DNA of 64,000 nucleotides from Salvia splendens (taxonomy: Eukaryota; Streptophyta; Magnoliopsida; Lamiales; Lamiaceae), in contig NC_056050.1 in NCBI RefSeq assembly GCF_004379255.2, forward strand, positions 17,167,514-17,231,513. The letters run 5' to 3'. Both the position numbers and the translations under genes were made by a program. The stretch's first letter is position 1. Each line of letters opens with the position of its first letter. Of this stretch, positions 1 to 11,776 are shown piece by piece. Below the pieces are notes generated by a model. The model saw nothing but the letters and a program-made list of their open reading frames with translations, ran no database searches and was not told where the DNA came from.

Positions 1-127
1 TAAATAAATAAAAATATTTAAAAAATATGAAATATAAAATTCAATAATTTGGAAAACAATAAAAACATAATATCTCAAATCTTAGAACGACAGTTAAAAC
101 ACAAAGTCATAAACAGTTACATAATAC

Positions 128-219
128 GAATAGTATTTGCTCGGAAGATACTTCCTTCACATTTCTTAAAACTTGTTCCGAGTCAAAGTGGGACACATAT
201 TACCGACGGAGGGAGTATT
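128..219. repeat. Stowaway-type MITE relic
   Basis: The right end reads GACGGAGGGAGTA, the inverse of the usual Stowaway terminus CTCCCTCCGTC with TA next to it. Just inside is the usual 'cttgttccgagtcaaagtgggacaca' type subterminal text (positions 171-197). No matching left terminus was found in 1-128, so this is a one-ended or diverged copy. It sits in DNA that appears to be an intron or 3' flank of the phosphatase gene. The rest of 1-464 shows no exon-like coding. Confidence 0.6.
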
Positions 220-464
220 TGATTACATTGACCACTAGCATGATTATCAACACCAAATGCAGATAACCCAACAAGTAGCAAAGTTATATATGTCCAATAT
301 CACCAGGACAGTATAAATATGCAAAGAAGATTTAAGAAAATCACCAGGAAACTAGCTCATGACCAAAATGGCAACAAGGTGAGCAGACATGGAACAATAT
401 GTAAAAATATAAAACTTTAATAATGCATGTTCTTTCTGCTATGTATGCAAGAGCAGAGCTGTAC

Positions 465-1637
465 CTGGAAGATTAGGTTTGAGATCCACCGTCAACTGGA
501 CTGCAGCAAGCGAGTTATTTGCATCTCTAGTAGCCAATATGGCTCTAGAGTCCCCAACATTTCCAATCACAAGATCTTGACCCTGTAGAAGATCAAGAAA
601 TGTTCAAATATATCGGGAATATCACAAATCATGATTTGTAACTTACTAAACTTACCTGTTTCACAAGGGTTACAGCTGTTGTTCCACTGCAGAAGCAATC
701 GATATTTGTATGCATTCTCAACTCCCTGTCCATAACCTTATAGGCCTTGAGGAAACATTCCTTTAATGTCTGGAAGATCTCTGGCTGCTTTCCAATTTCT
801 TCGATGTCAATGGAGGTTCTACTTTCCTCTTCAGCAGACAAGAAGGAAGTATCTTCTGAGCACATACTACTTGTATTTAAACTGACTTCCCTTAGAACAT
901 CATCACCCTTTATATTGACCTCCCAGTGTGCACTCAGCTTCTGAGGTAGAGAGTCTCTAACTCTCTTTGCAACCAAATGACCATAAGGACCATGGCCGTC
1001 AAATACCCCACAGAACACTGTGTCTGCTCTTGGACCAAAGTTCTGAATATTCAATTGGGTAAAGAATCAATAAAAGATCTTATGTTCATGCAAGGAAACT
1101 AGTTTAGCCCTATGGTTACTGGAATTTTAGCATCGCCTGCCCAACTTTTCAGCTGAACACAATGCTGGATGATGCATCAAATATTTGTATTGTGCATATT
1201 TTACAATTGAAGACAACAAATGAAGGTTATTTTCAGAAATATTATGACACAAATAATAATATGTTATGAACAGATAAAAATTACAGACATCATGCATCTA
1301 GTATGCATAGTAGTTGTATTCATATAAAACAGTTCTGCCTTTAGATTATCGAATTGGATAAATCACTACATCAGGAAGGAGAGAAGGAGCTAACCTCCCA
1401 AACAATCATGGCATCCTGATTGGTCCCTTTCCTGCCCTGCTGGCTAAAAATACAAGCAATGTCACTTGAACCATTCAAGAACATCCGGCCCGGGGTCCTA
1501 TGCAGCTGCGCTTCCCTCCTATAGTCAAAGGAGGAACTTCGAGACCCAAACCTCCGCTTTGAGTTCCTCCTCATTGTAAGCTGCACTGGAGAATCGGACT
1601 GTGGGTTCCCGCTCTCACCAGACAAGCAGGAACCCAT
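465..1637 (-). CDS. Protein phosphatase 2C (5' three coding exons; 3' end outside window)
   Basis: Three exons on the minus strand: 1395-1637, 656-1042 and 465-582, each bounded by GT/AG. The product opens MGSCLS, a good N-myristoylation signal (Gly2) with Cys4 available for palmitoylation, so membrane anchoring is likely. Exon 2 carries the PP2C metal-binding motif DGHGPYGH and the SGTTA motif; exon 3 carries GNVGDSRA. PP2Cs are Mg/Mn-dependent Ser/Thr phosphatases. The spacing and the MGSCLS start resemble the Arabidopsis At3g02750-like (clade E) group as I remember it. The chosen ATG (1635-1637) is the one giving the conserved MGSCLS start. The C-terminal half of the catalytic domain, including later metal-binding Asp residues, would lie left of position 1. 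No break was seen in the three exons. Confidence 0.9.
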
Positions 1638-2540
1638 TCTCAGGGCCCTAATTACATTTAGAAAGCACTCCAGACCAGTAACACAGTCACACCCCCTATT
1701 TTCCGTAATTGGATCCGTCACGAAATCCGACAAGAAATCCTTCGAAGATTTTCCAATCCTCTGAGACTCCCTAGAATCCACTTTTCCAACAATGTATGGA
1801 ATCCCCAGCAACAAAAATTAGTTGAATTTCCTAAAACGGTATATCAACAGCTCTTCTGAATCCAGCAAAGAGATATCCTATCCAAAAGTTAACTTGAAAA
1901 TCCACTCTTCTCTTCTCTTCAAACAAGTGAAATAAGAATAAGCATCCCAATATATTAAAAAAACGAGCTTTCGACTACCCTTATCCTCAACAGGGGCCCT
2001 CTAATTTTCTAGATACAATAAAATCGGAAACAAGAAAGCACACAGCACAGATGCCTTTATATAGTAGTGACAACAATGAGCAAAAGGGTACACACCACCG
2101 AGAAAAAGAGCAGATCTAAGAAAACTAAGCCCTTTTCCACAATTCACAAAGGATACACACTTGACTTGATTGCGTACAAAAAAAACCTAAATCAAATTAA
2201 GCAAACAATACGAAGAAAGGATCAAAATTGGTCAAACTAAGTTTGTCATGATCGCATCAATCGCGTTTTTTTATCCAGAAAACTAGGTCGAAATCAACAT
2301 AAAGAAACAAAAGGCGAGGCCTTTGACACGGACAAAGAATGAGAGAAATTTAATTTGAGAGGGAGACGTGATAACAAACTGAGGTGGTGAAAAAACAGGG
2401 ATCGCAAAATAGGCACGCAGCGAGTTTAAGTATCAAGACTATTGTAGCTCACGCTCACACAGAGAGAAGAGAGAGATGGGGCTCGAGGTGAGTGAGTGTG
2501 TGTGTGTGTGTGGGAATTTTCAAACCATTACCGTCGTAGA
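1638..2540 (-). promoter_or_regulatory. 5' leader and upstream region of the PP2C gene
   Basis: The sequence upstream of the phosphatase start is non-coding by family comparison, yet the frame stays open for 59 codons back to an ATG at 1812-1814. Use of that ATG would add a leader and hide the myristoylation site. Further up are a GA-rich tract (about 2459-2477) and a (GT)n tract (about 2490-2511), typical of plant 5' UTR or core-promoter microsatellites. No TATA box is convincingly placed. Confidence 0.4.
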
Positions 2541-3609
2541 AAACACTCCTATCCTATATACACATTTTTCTTCAGTCTATATGTATATATTTGTATTTAT
2601 TGGAATATTTTATAAATAAATGATTTCCGTGGTGGATTGCAGAAAATGCCAGAAATCTCAAATTAGGTAACAGTGTTTTCCCATTAATCATTAAATAATT
2701 TGATTATTGTTATGATTAAAATAAGAGCAGCAATTATCACGATGAACGGTAACTGTCATTTTTATTCACGTTTGTTTTTTTAACTAAATTTCTTGATATG
2801 CACTAATTCTATTTCTCTATGCATATAATGTATCAATTGATTTCCGCTCATTTATGTCACCTCAAGCCCTATATTCCTTTATTTCGATATCTTTTGAAAT
2901 CTTTATTATACTCATTCCATTTCTTAATAATTCTTTTTATTTAGTCCATTTTCTAAAAATAAAAATTTTCCATTGAAAATTCTTTCCGATGAAACTTATT
3001 TTCTATTAATACTTTTTTCTGTCTATTTTTTTTATTTTATCAATTTTGTATTAAAACTAATGTCATTTTAAAAATTCCTATTATTAGAAAACCGATTTGA
3101 GTATATACTTTTCTTACTTATTGTTGTCTTTAGTTGATTTTTCAATAAAATATTTCAATAAGTTGATTAACTTAATTACCATAACATAACAATAAGTTTA
3201 GGAAGATAATAAAATAAACGTGTGGGAGTTAGGTTCCATGAAATCACCTTATGTGGAGTACATTTTTATTTTCAACTTTTTACTTTTCATGATTATTATA
3301 GTACCTTCTTTTTTGTTCAGAAAGTCAACATCAAAGAAAAATATAAACACTGTAAATCCCATGTGACTATGTGAGGCTCGAATCTAAACATAGATGATTT
3401 TATTTCATCTAATTTAATACACGAACTAATTGTTTTTTGTAGCTAGCAATGGTTCACCTGTCATGTTCACACTTTAGATATTAGTAATATTTGTAGTAGA
3501 CGTGTTATATTATCCAATAAAAAACACCACGCGATTCACGCTTTCATTTCATTGCAATCTTAATAATTGGAAACTATACTATTTTCTACAATAGTGGCAG
3601 TGACAGTTT
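2541..3609. other. AT-rich intergenic DNA
   Basis: About 1.1 kb between the phosphatase upstream region and the 3' end of PYRR. It is strongly AT-rich and has no ORF with recognisable similarity, no clear transposon termini and no RNA gene that I can see. It should contain the PYRR 3' UTR and terminator next to 3610 and promoter DNA of the phosphatase on the other side. Confidence 0.5.
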
Positions 3610-6600
3610 TCATTGAACTTGGTTTTCCTCTTTTCTGTTGTCTGCAGAATTCATAGCCAGCAACTCGGATCTCAGCTGCATCAGCAGCCTCCCGAGATAG
3701 TTCAGCCCTTCCCCGTCCCGTCCACCCCCCCAGAACAGATCGTGCGGTGAAGCTTCAACGAGAACAGACCCAGCGCTTGAGAGCAGCATGGACCTCAAAT
3801 AAGGATACGTCGTGAACTTACACTTCAACGCTTTATACATTACATCGATCTTCACACTCTCCCAATCTGCCCTAACCTGCTCCTCACCAAAACAACAATT
3901 TCAAAAATAGCTCCACATTCTACTAAACGAAAAAAAAATACGAATTAGAACAGCATATTTGAAGTTCAAGGCACTTGCTCATCTAGAAAAAAGGGGATTC
4001 AAACGGAGTTGAGTAGAAGTAATCCAGAAGAGATACCAAATCCGGACGCTGCCTTTGTGTTCGCCTTCCTATACGAGCTGCTTCCTCGGGGCTTCTTGCA
4101 GTTTTTATCTCCTCCAAACACGTTTTCGCAACAGGGTCTTCTATACCTACAAACTTATTAGCCTACAAGATGAAGGAAGTTAGGGTAAAAGAAATACTTG
4201 AACGAAATCTAGGGCGGCAGAGCATGAAAGAACCTGGTAATAGTGCTCCACACTTGGCCAGTTGTAATACTCCCCAGTTTCGTCAGGCATTCGAATTGGA
4301 TGCATGGAGAAGTTTGAAAATGCACCATAAGGATCCCATGTCTTGTAAAAGAAAATGATGCTTGATTCATATGGTGAGACGGTAGGATCAATTGCATAAG
4401 TTTCGTCAATTGATGGGATCACCGGTGTCAAGTCAGGAACCGGCTGAAGAAATCCACTCACAAGCATATCAGGACCAACCTGCGTTTCGATGCTATAAGT
4501 GTCATATATTGTCGATTTTCAGTAAGCTACAAAAATTACTATAGCAGCATTATTTTTAACCTGCTCATAGTTCACATCAATTAATTCCAGAGCTTGAGAC
4601 ATCTCCACCATCCCAAGCTCCCCTACAGGAGACGGTGCATTTTTCCCGCCAATAATTTTAGGGGCAACAAATGCATGTACCTGAAGCAACATAGGATGTA
4701 CAGATTCACAATGAGAAGAGAAAAATGTATTACACTAGATTTTAAGACATTCTAATAACGTAAACTAGACATTTTGTATGTTATAAATATCAATCAGCCA
4801 TGGCAATGAAAAAAAAAGCTAAGGTTTCAAAAACAAGAAGTAGAAACACTGCTGTGAACAAATCCAACAAGAGCAAGAGATGAATAAGCATAAATGGACA
4901 ATGGACATCTACTAAACACAACACACAGTGAAGTTGAAAATTAGAATAATAATGGTTGTATATACGATCTACACAGACATATACCTTGTGTATGATACCA
5001 GAAGAAATAGCAGATGCGGCTAATGTACCTCCACACTCCCACAAAACTGAAAGACATCCACGATCATACAAGTAATCCATTACAACTTTAGGGTTCAAAA
5101 TTTCAAACTCAACCACTTCAATGCCTTTTGACGCAAGGAATTTCTGGAAGCTTCGTTTTGCACCTCTCTGTGTCATAACCATGGTGGAAACCTTAGTAAC
5201 GTCCCACAAGTTTGCCACCTCAGGAAGATCAAGAGATTTCGACATTACAATCCGTTGAGGTAAATGTCCACCTCCATGTCTTGCTGTAAGTTGTGGATCT
5301 ACATTTCAAACGTGCAATTAGAATAGAATAAGACTAGTGTATATATCTAGTCTACTCCATGAAAAATCAACATCTCATACTATCTCGGCGCACAGTGTTT
5401 CCTCCAACGATAACAGCATCACTCCTGCCCCGCATTTCAAAAACTCGGGTTCTTGACTTTTTGCTGCTTATCCATGATGCATGCCCACTACTTGCAGCAA
5501 TTTTTCCTATATAAATATGCACAAATTTTAATAACAGCATCAATACCAAATCACATTTTTTTCGGAGTACACTAGTTAGTCAGATTATGAATAGACAAAG
5601 CCAAAATAACTACCGTGTACTGACCATCAAGGGTCATTGCATATTTGAGAACAGAGAATGGAACTTGACAAGCAGCTCTATACAGTAGAGGAGCATTGAC
5701 AAGAAGACATGACTTCAAACTTTCCTACAAATAAAATTTATACAATAGAGATGATAAATCAAGAAGTTTTAATTAAGTTCTCAGAGCTAAGATCATCACA
5801 GCTACATCACTTGTGCAAATACAAGTTTTCTTTCTGCAAGAGATCGTACAAAGTGCATGTTTTGGACGCATTACCTCCATTGCTTTACACTGGAGATCCT
5901 CACCAAGAACATCAACCAGCACTCCTTCACTTCTTAAAGCACGAATTGCCTTGCCCCGAAGATGTTGCAAAGGATGTCTGATTCCAATGACAACTCTAGT
6001 AATTCCTGCCTAAATGCGTAATAGGGAACTTTAAGAGAGAAATCAATGTGAAAGTATCAACGTAATCACTTTTAGTCATTCGGTACTATTATCCACAGCA
6101 AGAAAATTACAGCCACTGAAGACGTATGAAGCTCATATACATATTGAAAATAGGGTGTTTTGACTGTTTGAGAACCAACTATAGCTTCCGGATGCCTCCA
6201 TTAACCCTTCGGTTACCTCAAAAATCGCGATAATACTGTCCAAATCATATTTCTACGATAAGGGTTATAGCTTTACAATCGCCACATTAAGCAATTAACT
6301 GCAATTGGTCATATTTAGGAGACAAAGAATGAAACTTTTTCCAATCAAAAATCCAAATTCATCACTCAAATAAAAAACCAGCACAATGTACATTAGCATT
6401 ACACCCAAAAACGACATCATTGAACTTAAAAATAAATTCTTTCCCTACAAATTAACATCTAATTTGAAGATGCAATAATGAAATTTAAGGCACCTGAAGC
6501 AGGGCTGAGACAGCGGCTTGATCGCCGAGGCAATGATTGGGCTCCATGTTGAGATAAGCGGTGGCGCCACGGCAGAGTTCTCCGGCGGCCTCTACCGCCT

Positions 6601-6874
6601 CGAGCTCTGCGGGGGAGGTGCCCTGGGCATAGAAATACCCTTCTCCGACCACAGCCTTTTCTCCATCACCAGAGCTGGTGGCAATGACGCAGCCATAGTT
6701 GGGGTGCGGCGCCGTGAAGCCAGCGGATTTGTCGGCTAAATCGGCGGCGCGTTTGATGTAGGCGGCGTCGAAGGCGAGCTGCGACGGCGACGGCGATGAG
6801 GATGAAGTTGCGAGAGCTACTCTGCAGGTGAGACGGGATGGGATTCTCACGGGTGCAAATGAGAATGCCATCAT
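3610..6874 (-). CDS. PYRR: Riboflavin biosynthesis protein PYRR (5-amino-6-(5-phosphoribosylamino)uracil reductase), plastid-targeted
   Basis: Nine exons join in frame: 6494-6874, 5875-6009, 5625-5724, 5381-5506, 4985-5298, 4561-4680, 4234-4479, 4037-4162, 3610-3876 (1,815 nt, 604 codons plus stop). This is close to the 599 residues I recall for Arabidopsis At3g47390. The N-terminus is Ser-rich and transit-peptide-like. Residues about 35-175 form the deaminase-like domain, which has lost its zinc ligands: the HAE motif is PAE and the PCxH..PPC motif is absent, as known for plant PYRR. Residues about 185-400 form the RibD-type reductase domain (TLDGKIAASSG, AVIVGGNT, LWECGGTLA). Residues about 425-595 are the COG3236/NADAR domain (FFYKTWDPYGAFSNF, HDLFWGGG), reported to destroy reactive riboflavin intermediates. 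No frame break seen. ATG at 6872-6874 is followed by a second ATG; either may be used. Confidence 0.95.
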
Positions 6875-7423
6875 CGCCGGCGAAGGCTTGCGCTTCTAAT
6901 TGCCGGAATTATGATGCCGGAAAAGTAATGAAGTTTCAAGAAAATGGGAATTTGGGTTTGGACAACACTACCAAAATGCGACACGAGATTTCCGAGACCG
7001 AAAACAATTGCTTTGATAAATCTCAAAACTTTAGTAAAAATTAAATGACAAAATCGCCAATTAAATAAACACGGATTTTAATTTGCAATGGATAAAGTAA
7101 AAGAGATATAAGAAAAAATAAAAGAGATAAGGGAAAAAGGTAGTGAGGTATTGTGTTAACAGATTGTGGGATCCACATTATCAGTGGTGTATAATTAGTT
7201 AATTTTTTTTATATTTAAACTTGATCTAATTTTAGTTGATGGCCAAAAATTATAAAACTCTAAATATTTTATCTCTGGTGTAGAATGCAACAAAAGGTTC
7301 ATTTGATGATGTTTTGAGGGTATTTATAACCTTCAAATCGTGCAAAAAATATGATATGGTAAATCTTCTAACCCAGTTAGTTAGGTGAGTCTTGGAGAGA
7401 AATTAGGTAAAATTCTGTGACAC
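6875..7423. other. PYRR upstream region, no gene
   Basis: The 5' flank of PYRR becomes AT-rich beyond about 7040. No ORF of note or clear transposon terminus is seen. It presumably holds the PYRR promoter; I could not place a TATA box with confidence. Confidence 0.4.
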
Positions 7424-8321
7424 CTAATTCCAGTGGATCGCTTCGTTGCAACTTTCGGCAGTCGCAGTGAACAGTCCAACGGTCGTTGTATGTGTTCCTC
7501 TTTTCAGGCATGATTATCGAGATAGACCGTTGTAGCTCCAGCAGTCGATGGGCGCCAGCATCTAAGGTCCAGCGGACCGCTGGATGACTAGAATGCTTCA
7601 GACTTCATACTTTGACTTTTGCTATCTTTTTAGACTCTATTTTGCACATTTCTCACAAAACACGTCAAAATAACAAAATAGACAAAATGTATAAATAATG
7701 GACATGTAATGCAACTCTTACACTCAAAATGGACCAAATAAAATAGTACATCTATTGCCCCAAAATGTATAAACATGTAATGCAACTCTTACACTTAAAA
7801 TAGTGTAAAATCCGAGCGCATCTACTGCCCCAAACTTAAATAGACGCAAGAAAGATAGATTAAGCATGAAATAATGCTATCAAATTATGCAAGACTAATT
7901 AGTGTACTTCCATTACTAACTCGTATATCACTTTGGAATCATGCACTCACAAGGGGGCAAACTTCGAAAGATGAGAAGTGTGTTTGTGTCTCACTCCCGA
8001 AATGTATAAGGTGATGAATATAAGCACTAAAATCATACATCATGTAAAGTTTACCATAGGCTTGCTCAAGTCAAATCTCTCATCTACTAGTTGTGATTAA
8101 GCATCAAAAATTCGAAAAGTCTTTATTTTTTGTTGTAATGTGGGCTCTTTGGTAGGTGAGGAGTATTTGCCTAAAAAGTGACTAAAAAGACTTCACTTTT
8201 CTTTCAAACCCAAGACACTTTTAACAATTTGTAACTTCAACTCACTTTCCCATCATTCCTTTGATTTTCTTTCTTTTTCTATACAACCTTCCTTTTTTTC
8301 CCTTCTTTTTATTTTCTCTCT

Positions 8322-8325
<4 letters not shown>
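7424..8325. repeat. Probable decayed retroelement or LTR debris with a short direct duplication
   Basis: Contains CCAGCGGACCGCTGG (about 7571-7585), a palindrome close to GCAGCGGCCCGCTGG in the LTR-like DNA near 40.26 kb. An imperfect tandem duplication of about 75-80 bp covers 7688-7836 ('atgtaatgcaactcttacac' occurs twice, each followed by 'catctaytgccccaaa'). No coding domain remains. The segment ends in CT-rich DNA running into the TA tract at 8326. Assignment as LTR debris is inference. Confidence 0.3.

Positions 8326-8351
<26 letters not shown>
8326..8351. repeat. (TA)n microsatellite at the left edge of the element cluster
   Basis: A pure TA run directly abutting the left terminus of the next element. 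Equivalent short runs lie at about 9539-9552, 9837-9849, 10130-10153, 11777-11798, 19471-19487, 26331-26355, 26604-26627, 26913-26955, 31155-31183 and 39515-39550, always between element termini. Confidence 0.9.
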
Positions 8352-8355
<4 letters not shown>

Positions 8356-9521
8356 CCATTATTCACAAATATAGTCTTAAAGACCGAACTAGAGACCAAA
8401 TTAGGGCTCTTTAGATCTAGTTTTTAATGAATGAGATGAGATAATGTAGTGAAAATTTTCGCCTTCATTAGGTAGCCAAATTACTTCAACCGAGGGTATT
8501 TTTGTAAAATTACATTTATAGTTTATTACTTCATCTAGTAGATTTATTACTTCATTCTAATAGTTAATTACTTCATTCCAGTAGATTATTACTTCATTCC
8601 ACTTTGAATGAGAATTTTTTAACCTTTTTACAAAATTTAAAGCGAATAGACTGTGTGAAGTGTTTTCAAAATGAAGTATTTATTCTTTGTGATGAAGTAA
8701 AATCCTATTGTGATGAAGTGGTATACTTGTTGAATGAAGTAAATGCGTTATGAACCTTCAACTGCGTTATTTTCTTATTCTGGCTCTGAATCTTCAATCT
8801 GAATTTCTAAGATCATTCATAACCGATCCATCATTGGTCGATGTAGATCCATTTTCAATCGCAAAATTTGTCGATGTAGATCCTAATCCATCGAGATTCT
8901 CCATGAGAGTGAGAATATTGCGAAATTGAAGCAGATTGCAAAATTGAGGCAGAACGCGATTGAGGTAGATCGTGAATTAAAGGAATTGAAGGAACACATC
9001 GTGGTTCCTCTACTCCGGCAGCTCCGACGGCGTGATCAATTTCTGAGAGAAGGAGAGGACCTCTGGGCGATTCAACCTTGGTGGATTTCTGCAGGGGCAC
9101 AGATTCACGGTGCTGCATTTGGCGGCATTTGAGAAGCTGATATTCAGCGGATCTGAGGATATGACGATTAGGATCTGGCGGAGGGAGGAGGAGAGTTGCT
9201 TCCATGAATGCTTGGTGGTGCTAGACGCGCATCGGAGGCCGGTGAAGTGCCCTGCGGCGGCGATGGAGGTGGAGAAGGTGGTGGTGATGGGTTTTTGCGG
9301 TACTGAGCGGGATTGGACGTTTAAGGTGTGGGGAAATAAGTGATCATGCATGCTAGTTTCCATTAATACCCCCCGACAACTATTTTGTGAATAAAATAAT
9401 GAAATTATGGTAAATTATTTATGACCACAAGATTATATCAGTCAAGATCAGATTATAAAAATGGATGGACAAGATTTGGTCTCTAGTTCGGTCCTTAAAA
9501 TTAGTTTGACATTGATCACAA

Positions 9522-9533
<12 letters not shown>
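8352..9533. mobile_element. TIR element carrying a captured WD40 gene fragment
   Basis: The left end reads agtcccatta...gaccgaactagagaccaaat. The right end, read on the other strand, contains the same gaccgaactagagaccaaat block (right copy about 9474-9493). Both ends abut microsatellite DNA. The larger element 31184-39514 has the same type of ends, so this is a family. The left interior (8530-8740) is built of short imperfect repeats of ACTTCATT/GATGAAGT. The right part carries a broken WD40 coding fragment, making this a Pack-type non-autonomous element. Superfamily is uncertain (Mutator-like suggested by the TA-rich insertion context). Confidence 0.65.
9002..9343 (+). pseudogene. WD40-repeat (JINGUBANG-like) gene fragment
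   Basis: In one frame from 9002 the translation reads as two to three WD40 blades: YSGSSDGVINF, then LQGHRFTVLHLAAFEKLIFSG, then SGSEDMTIRIWRREEESCFH and a degenerate FKVW end. This order resembles the C-terminal blades of plant JINGUBANG-type WD40 proteins as I remember them. A TGA at 9044-9046 stands where the family has the blade-ending Trp codon. There is no start, the N-terminal blades are missing, and the last blade is scrambled. High GC compared with the surrounding element supports capture from a host gene. Not expected to make a functional protein. Confidence 0.65.
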
Positions 9534-9552
<19 letters not shown>

Positions 9553-9553
9553 C

Positions 9554-9801
9554 GGTTGTGTTATTGTACTAACTAATTTACAGTAATAGCTAATAACTTT
9601 CAATTTTGTGTATTAAAATTATCAACACAAAGACATAATTATATCAATACAATATGTAAACTTAAATATCAATACAAAGACATATTTATCAACACAAGAA
9701 AGATTGATAAATTTATGTCTTTGTATTGATATTTTTAACATACAAAATTGATATTTAGTTATTAGTTATTACTGTAAAAAGTTAGTATTTGATCACACAC
9801 A
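9554..9801. mobile_element. MITE family A, copy 1
   Basis: About 248 bp with termini gttgtgttattgtactaact... and ...agtatttgatcacacac. A second copy in the opposite orientation is at 26356-26603, where the ends are ggtgtgtgatcaaatacta and ...gcacactaacgcaac. The interior holds inverted runs of 'atcaacacaaagacata' that can fold. Ends sit in simple-repeat DNA (TA on the left, CA/CG on the right). No coding capacity. Confidence 0.75.
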
Positions 9802-9849
9802 CGCGCGCGCGCTCGCGCGCACACACGCACACACATATATATATATATA
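9795..9849. repeat. Compound (CA)n-(CG)n-(CA)n-(TA)n microsatellite
   Basis: A run of cacacacgcgcgcgcg followed by more CA and then TA units. The alternating purine-pyrimidine tract could adopt Z-DNA; that is inference. It separates MITE A copy 1 from the next element. Confidence 0.9.
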
Positions 9850-10129
9850 GGTGCGTTAAAATGATAACCATATTTATGGTGATAACCTAATAACCTATCA
9901 TTTTATGGGTCAAAAATATCATTTGTACTAAAAATGATATTTATACACTATAAAATGATATTTTTTCAGCATGCATATAATGATACTTTTAGTCGGTGTG
10001 CATTATTCAACTGAAAATTTGCATTATTAAATGACACGAGGCATCAATCTAACTGTCGGATGACAAAATCGTGGGGCTGAGATTAAGAACAATAGAACAA
10101 AAGATACAAAAATGAAATGAATACATCCC
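9850..10129. mobile_element. Short chimeric TIR element
   Basis: Starts ggtgcgttaaaatgataacc and ends gaatacatccc. The right 110 bp (caaaatcgtggggctgagat...) match the right ends of the MITE at 26012-26330 and of element B2 (25880-25980), while the left end resembles the ggtgcgtta/taacgcacc termini seen at 57504. It therefore looks like a recombinant of two families, flanked by TA runs. No coding capacity. Confidence 0.5.
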
Positions 10130-10153
10130 TATATATATATATATATATATATA

Positions 10154-11776
10154 GGGATGTATTCATTTCCTTTTCCTATATTTCCTCCTTTTTCCTTCTT
10201 AATATCAGCCATTAGATTAGAGAAATGGACGGTCAAGATCAACATTGGGTAATTAATCCCGTGTTGCATTATTTGTCCTATTTTGTGCATTATGAGGGTA
10301 CAATAGTAATCTAATAATGGCTGGAAACCGCTACGCATAATGCACCACATGGTCACGAGTAATGCATATAGTTGCCTATATAATGCACAATATGTGAACT
10401 GCAATGCATACGAACAAGATGTGTTGTGTTATGATGTTTGACACACGTTTCTTGTTTCCCCTAAGGGTTTAATAAGCTTAGGGGCTAGGGTATAGTACGT
10501 AGACATGTACGTAATCTTCACATGGTAACGAGTAATGGATATATTTGACTATATAATGCACAATTTGTGAACTGCAATGCATACGAACAAGATGTGCTGT
10601 GTTATGATGTTTGACACACGTTTCTTGTTTCCCCTAAGGGTTTAATAAGCTTAGGGGCTAGGGTATAGTACGTACGCATTAATAACAAATTATAAAACGA
10701 TACGAATAATTCATCAAATTGTCACGAGTAATGGATGTTATTAACTATATAATGCACAATATGTGAACTGCAATGCATACGAATAAGATATACCATGTTA
10801 TGATGTTTGACACACGTTTCTTGTTTCCCCTAAGGGTTTAATAAGCTTAGGGGCTAGGGTATAGTACGTAGACATTACTAAATGCACGTATGTAATCTTC
10901 AATCCGTTGATTAACCCATATACACAATACCTCTAATAATGCATAATATACTGAGATAATGACAATTAACAGCTACATAATGCACTACCTAAACCAAATA
11001 ATGCACATACGTATATTCCAATAACAACAATTTGTTAGTAATGTCTACGTACTATACCCTAGCCCCTAAGCTTATTAAACCCTTAGGGGAAACAAGAAAC
11101 GTGTGTCAAACATCATAACATGGTACATCTTATTCGTATGCATTGCAGTTCACATATTGTGCATTATATAGTTAATAACATCCATTACTCGTGACAATTT
11201 GGTGAATTATTCGTATCGTTTTATAATTTGTTATTAATGCGTACGTACTATACCCTAGCCCCTAAGCTTATTAAACCCTTAGGGGAAACAAGAAACGTGT
11301 GTCAAACATCATAACACAGCACATCTTGTTCGTATGCATTGCAGTTCACAAATTGTGCATTATATAGTCAATTATATCCATTACTCGTTACCATGTGAAG
11401 ATTACATACGTGTCTACGTACTATTCCCTAGCCCCTAAGCTTATTAAACCCTTAGGGGAAACAAGAAACGTGTGTCCAAACATCATAACATGGTACATCT
11501 TATTCGTATGCATTGCAGTTCACATATTGTGCATTATATAGTCAATTATATGCATTACTCGTGACCATGTGGTGCATTATTCGCAGATACCAAAATGTGG
11601 CAGTTACTTTTCCGTCAAATGTCAATAATAACCCTGTAATGCATACAACCACCTTCTATAATGCAACACGGAACCAGTTTTATAGAATCAATCTGATCCG
11701 TTGATGCCTTAGATCTAATGCGTAATATTAAGAAGGAAAAAGGATCTAAGATGTGAAAAGGAGAATAACGCTCCCC
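10154..11776. mobile_element. Foldback TIR element, copy 1 (1,623 bp)
   Basis: Termini gggatgtattcatttcc and ggagaataacgctcccc abut (TA)n on both sides. Inside, a roughly 44-bp module occurs three times in one orientation (10458-10501, 10631-10674, 10827-10870) and three times inverted (11046-11089, 11242-11285, 11415-11458), with its flanks, so the two arms (about 10387-10900 and 11040-11580) can pair around a centre near 10970. TGCATTAT/ATAATGCA words recur throughout. No ORF with a recognisable product. A copy of the same length lies at 19488-21110. Confidence 0.8.

Noticed and set aside
4790..5245. C-terminal hydrophobic extension of the 4790-5245 minus ORF as a membrane protein
   Set aside because: It is intron readthrough of PYRR exon 5 past the donor at 4983-4984.
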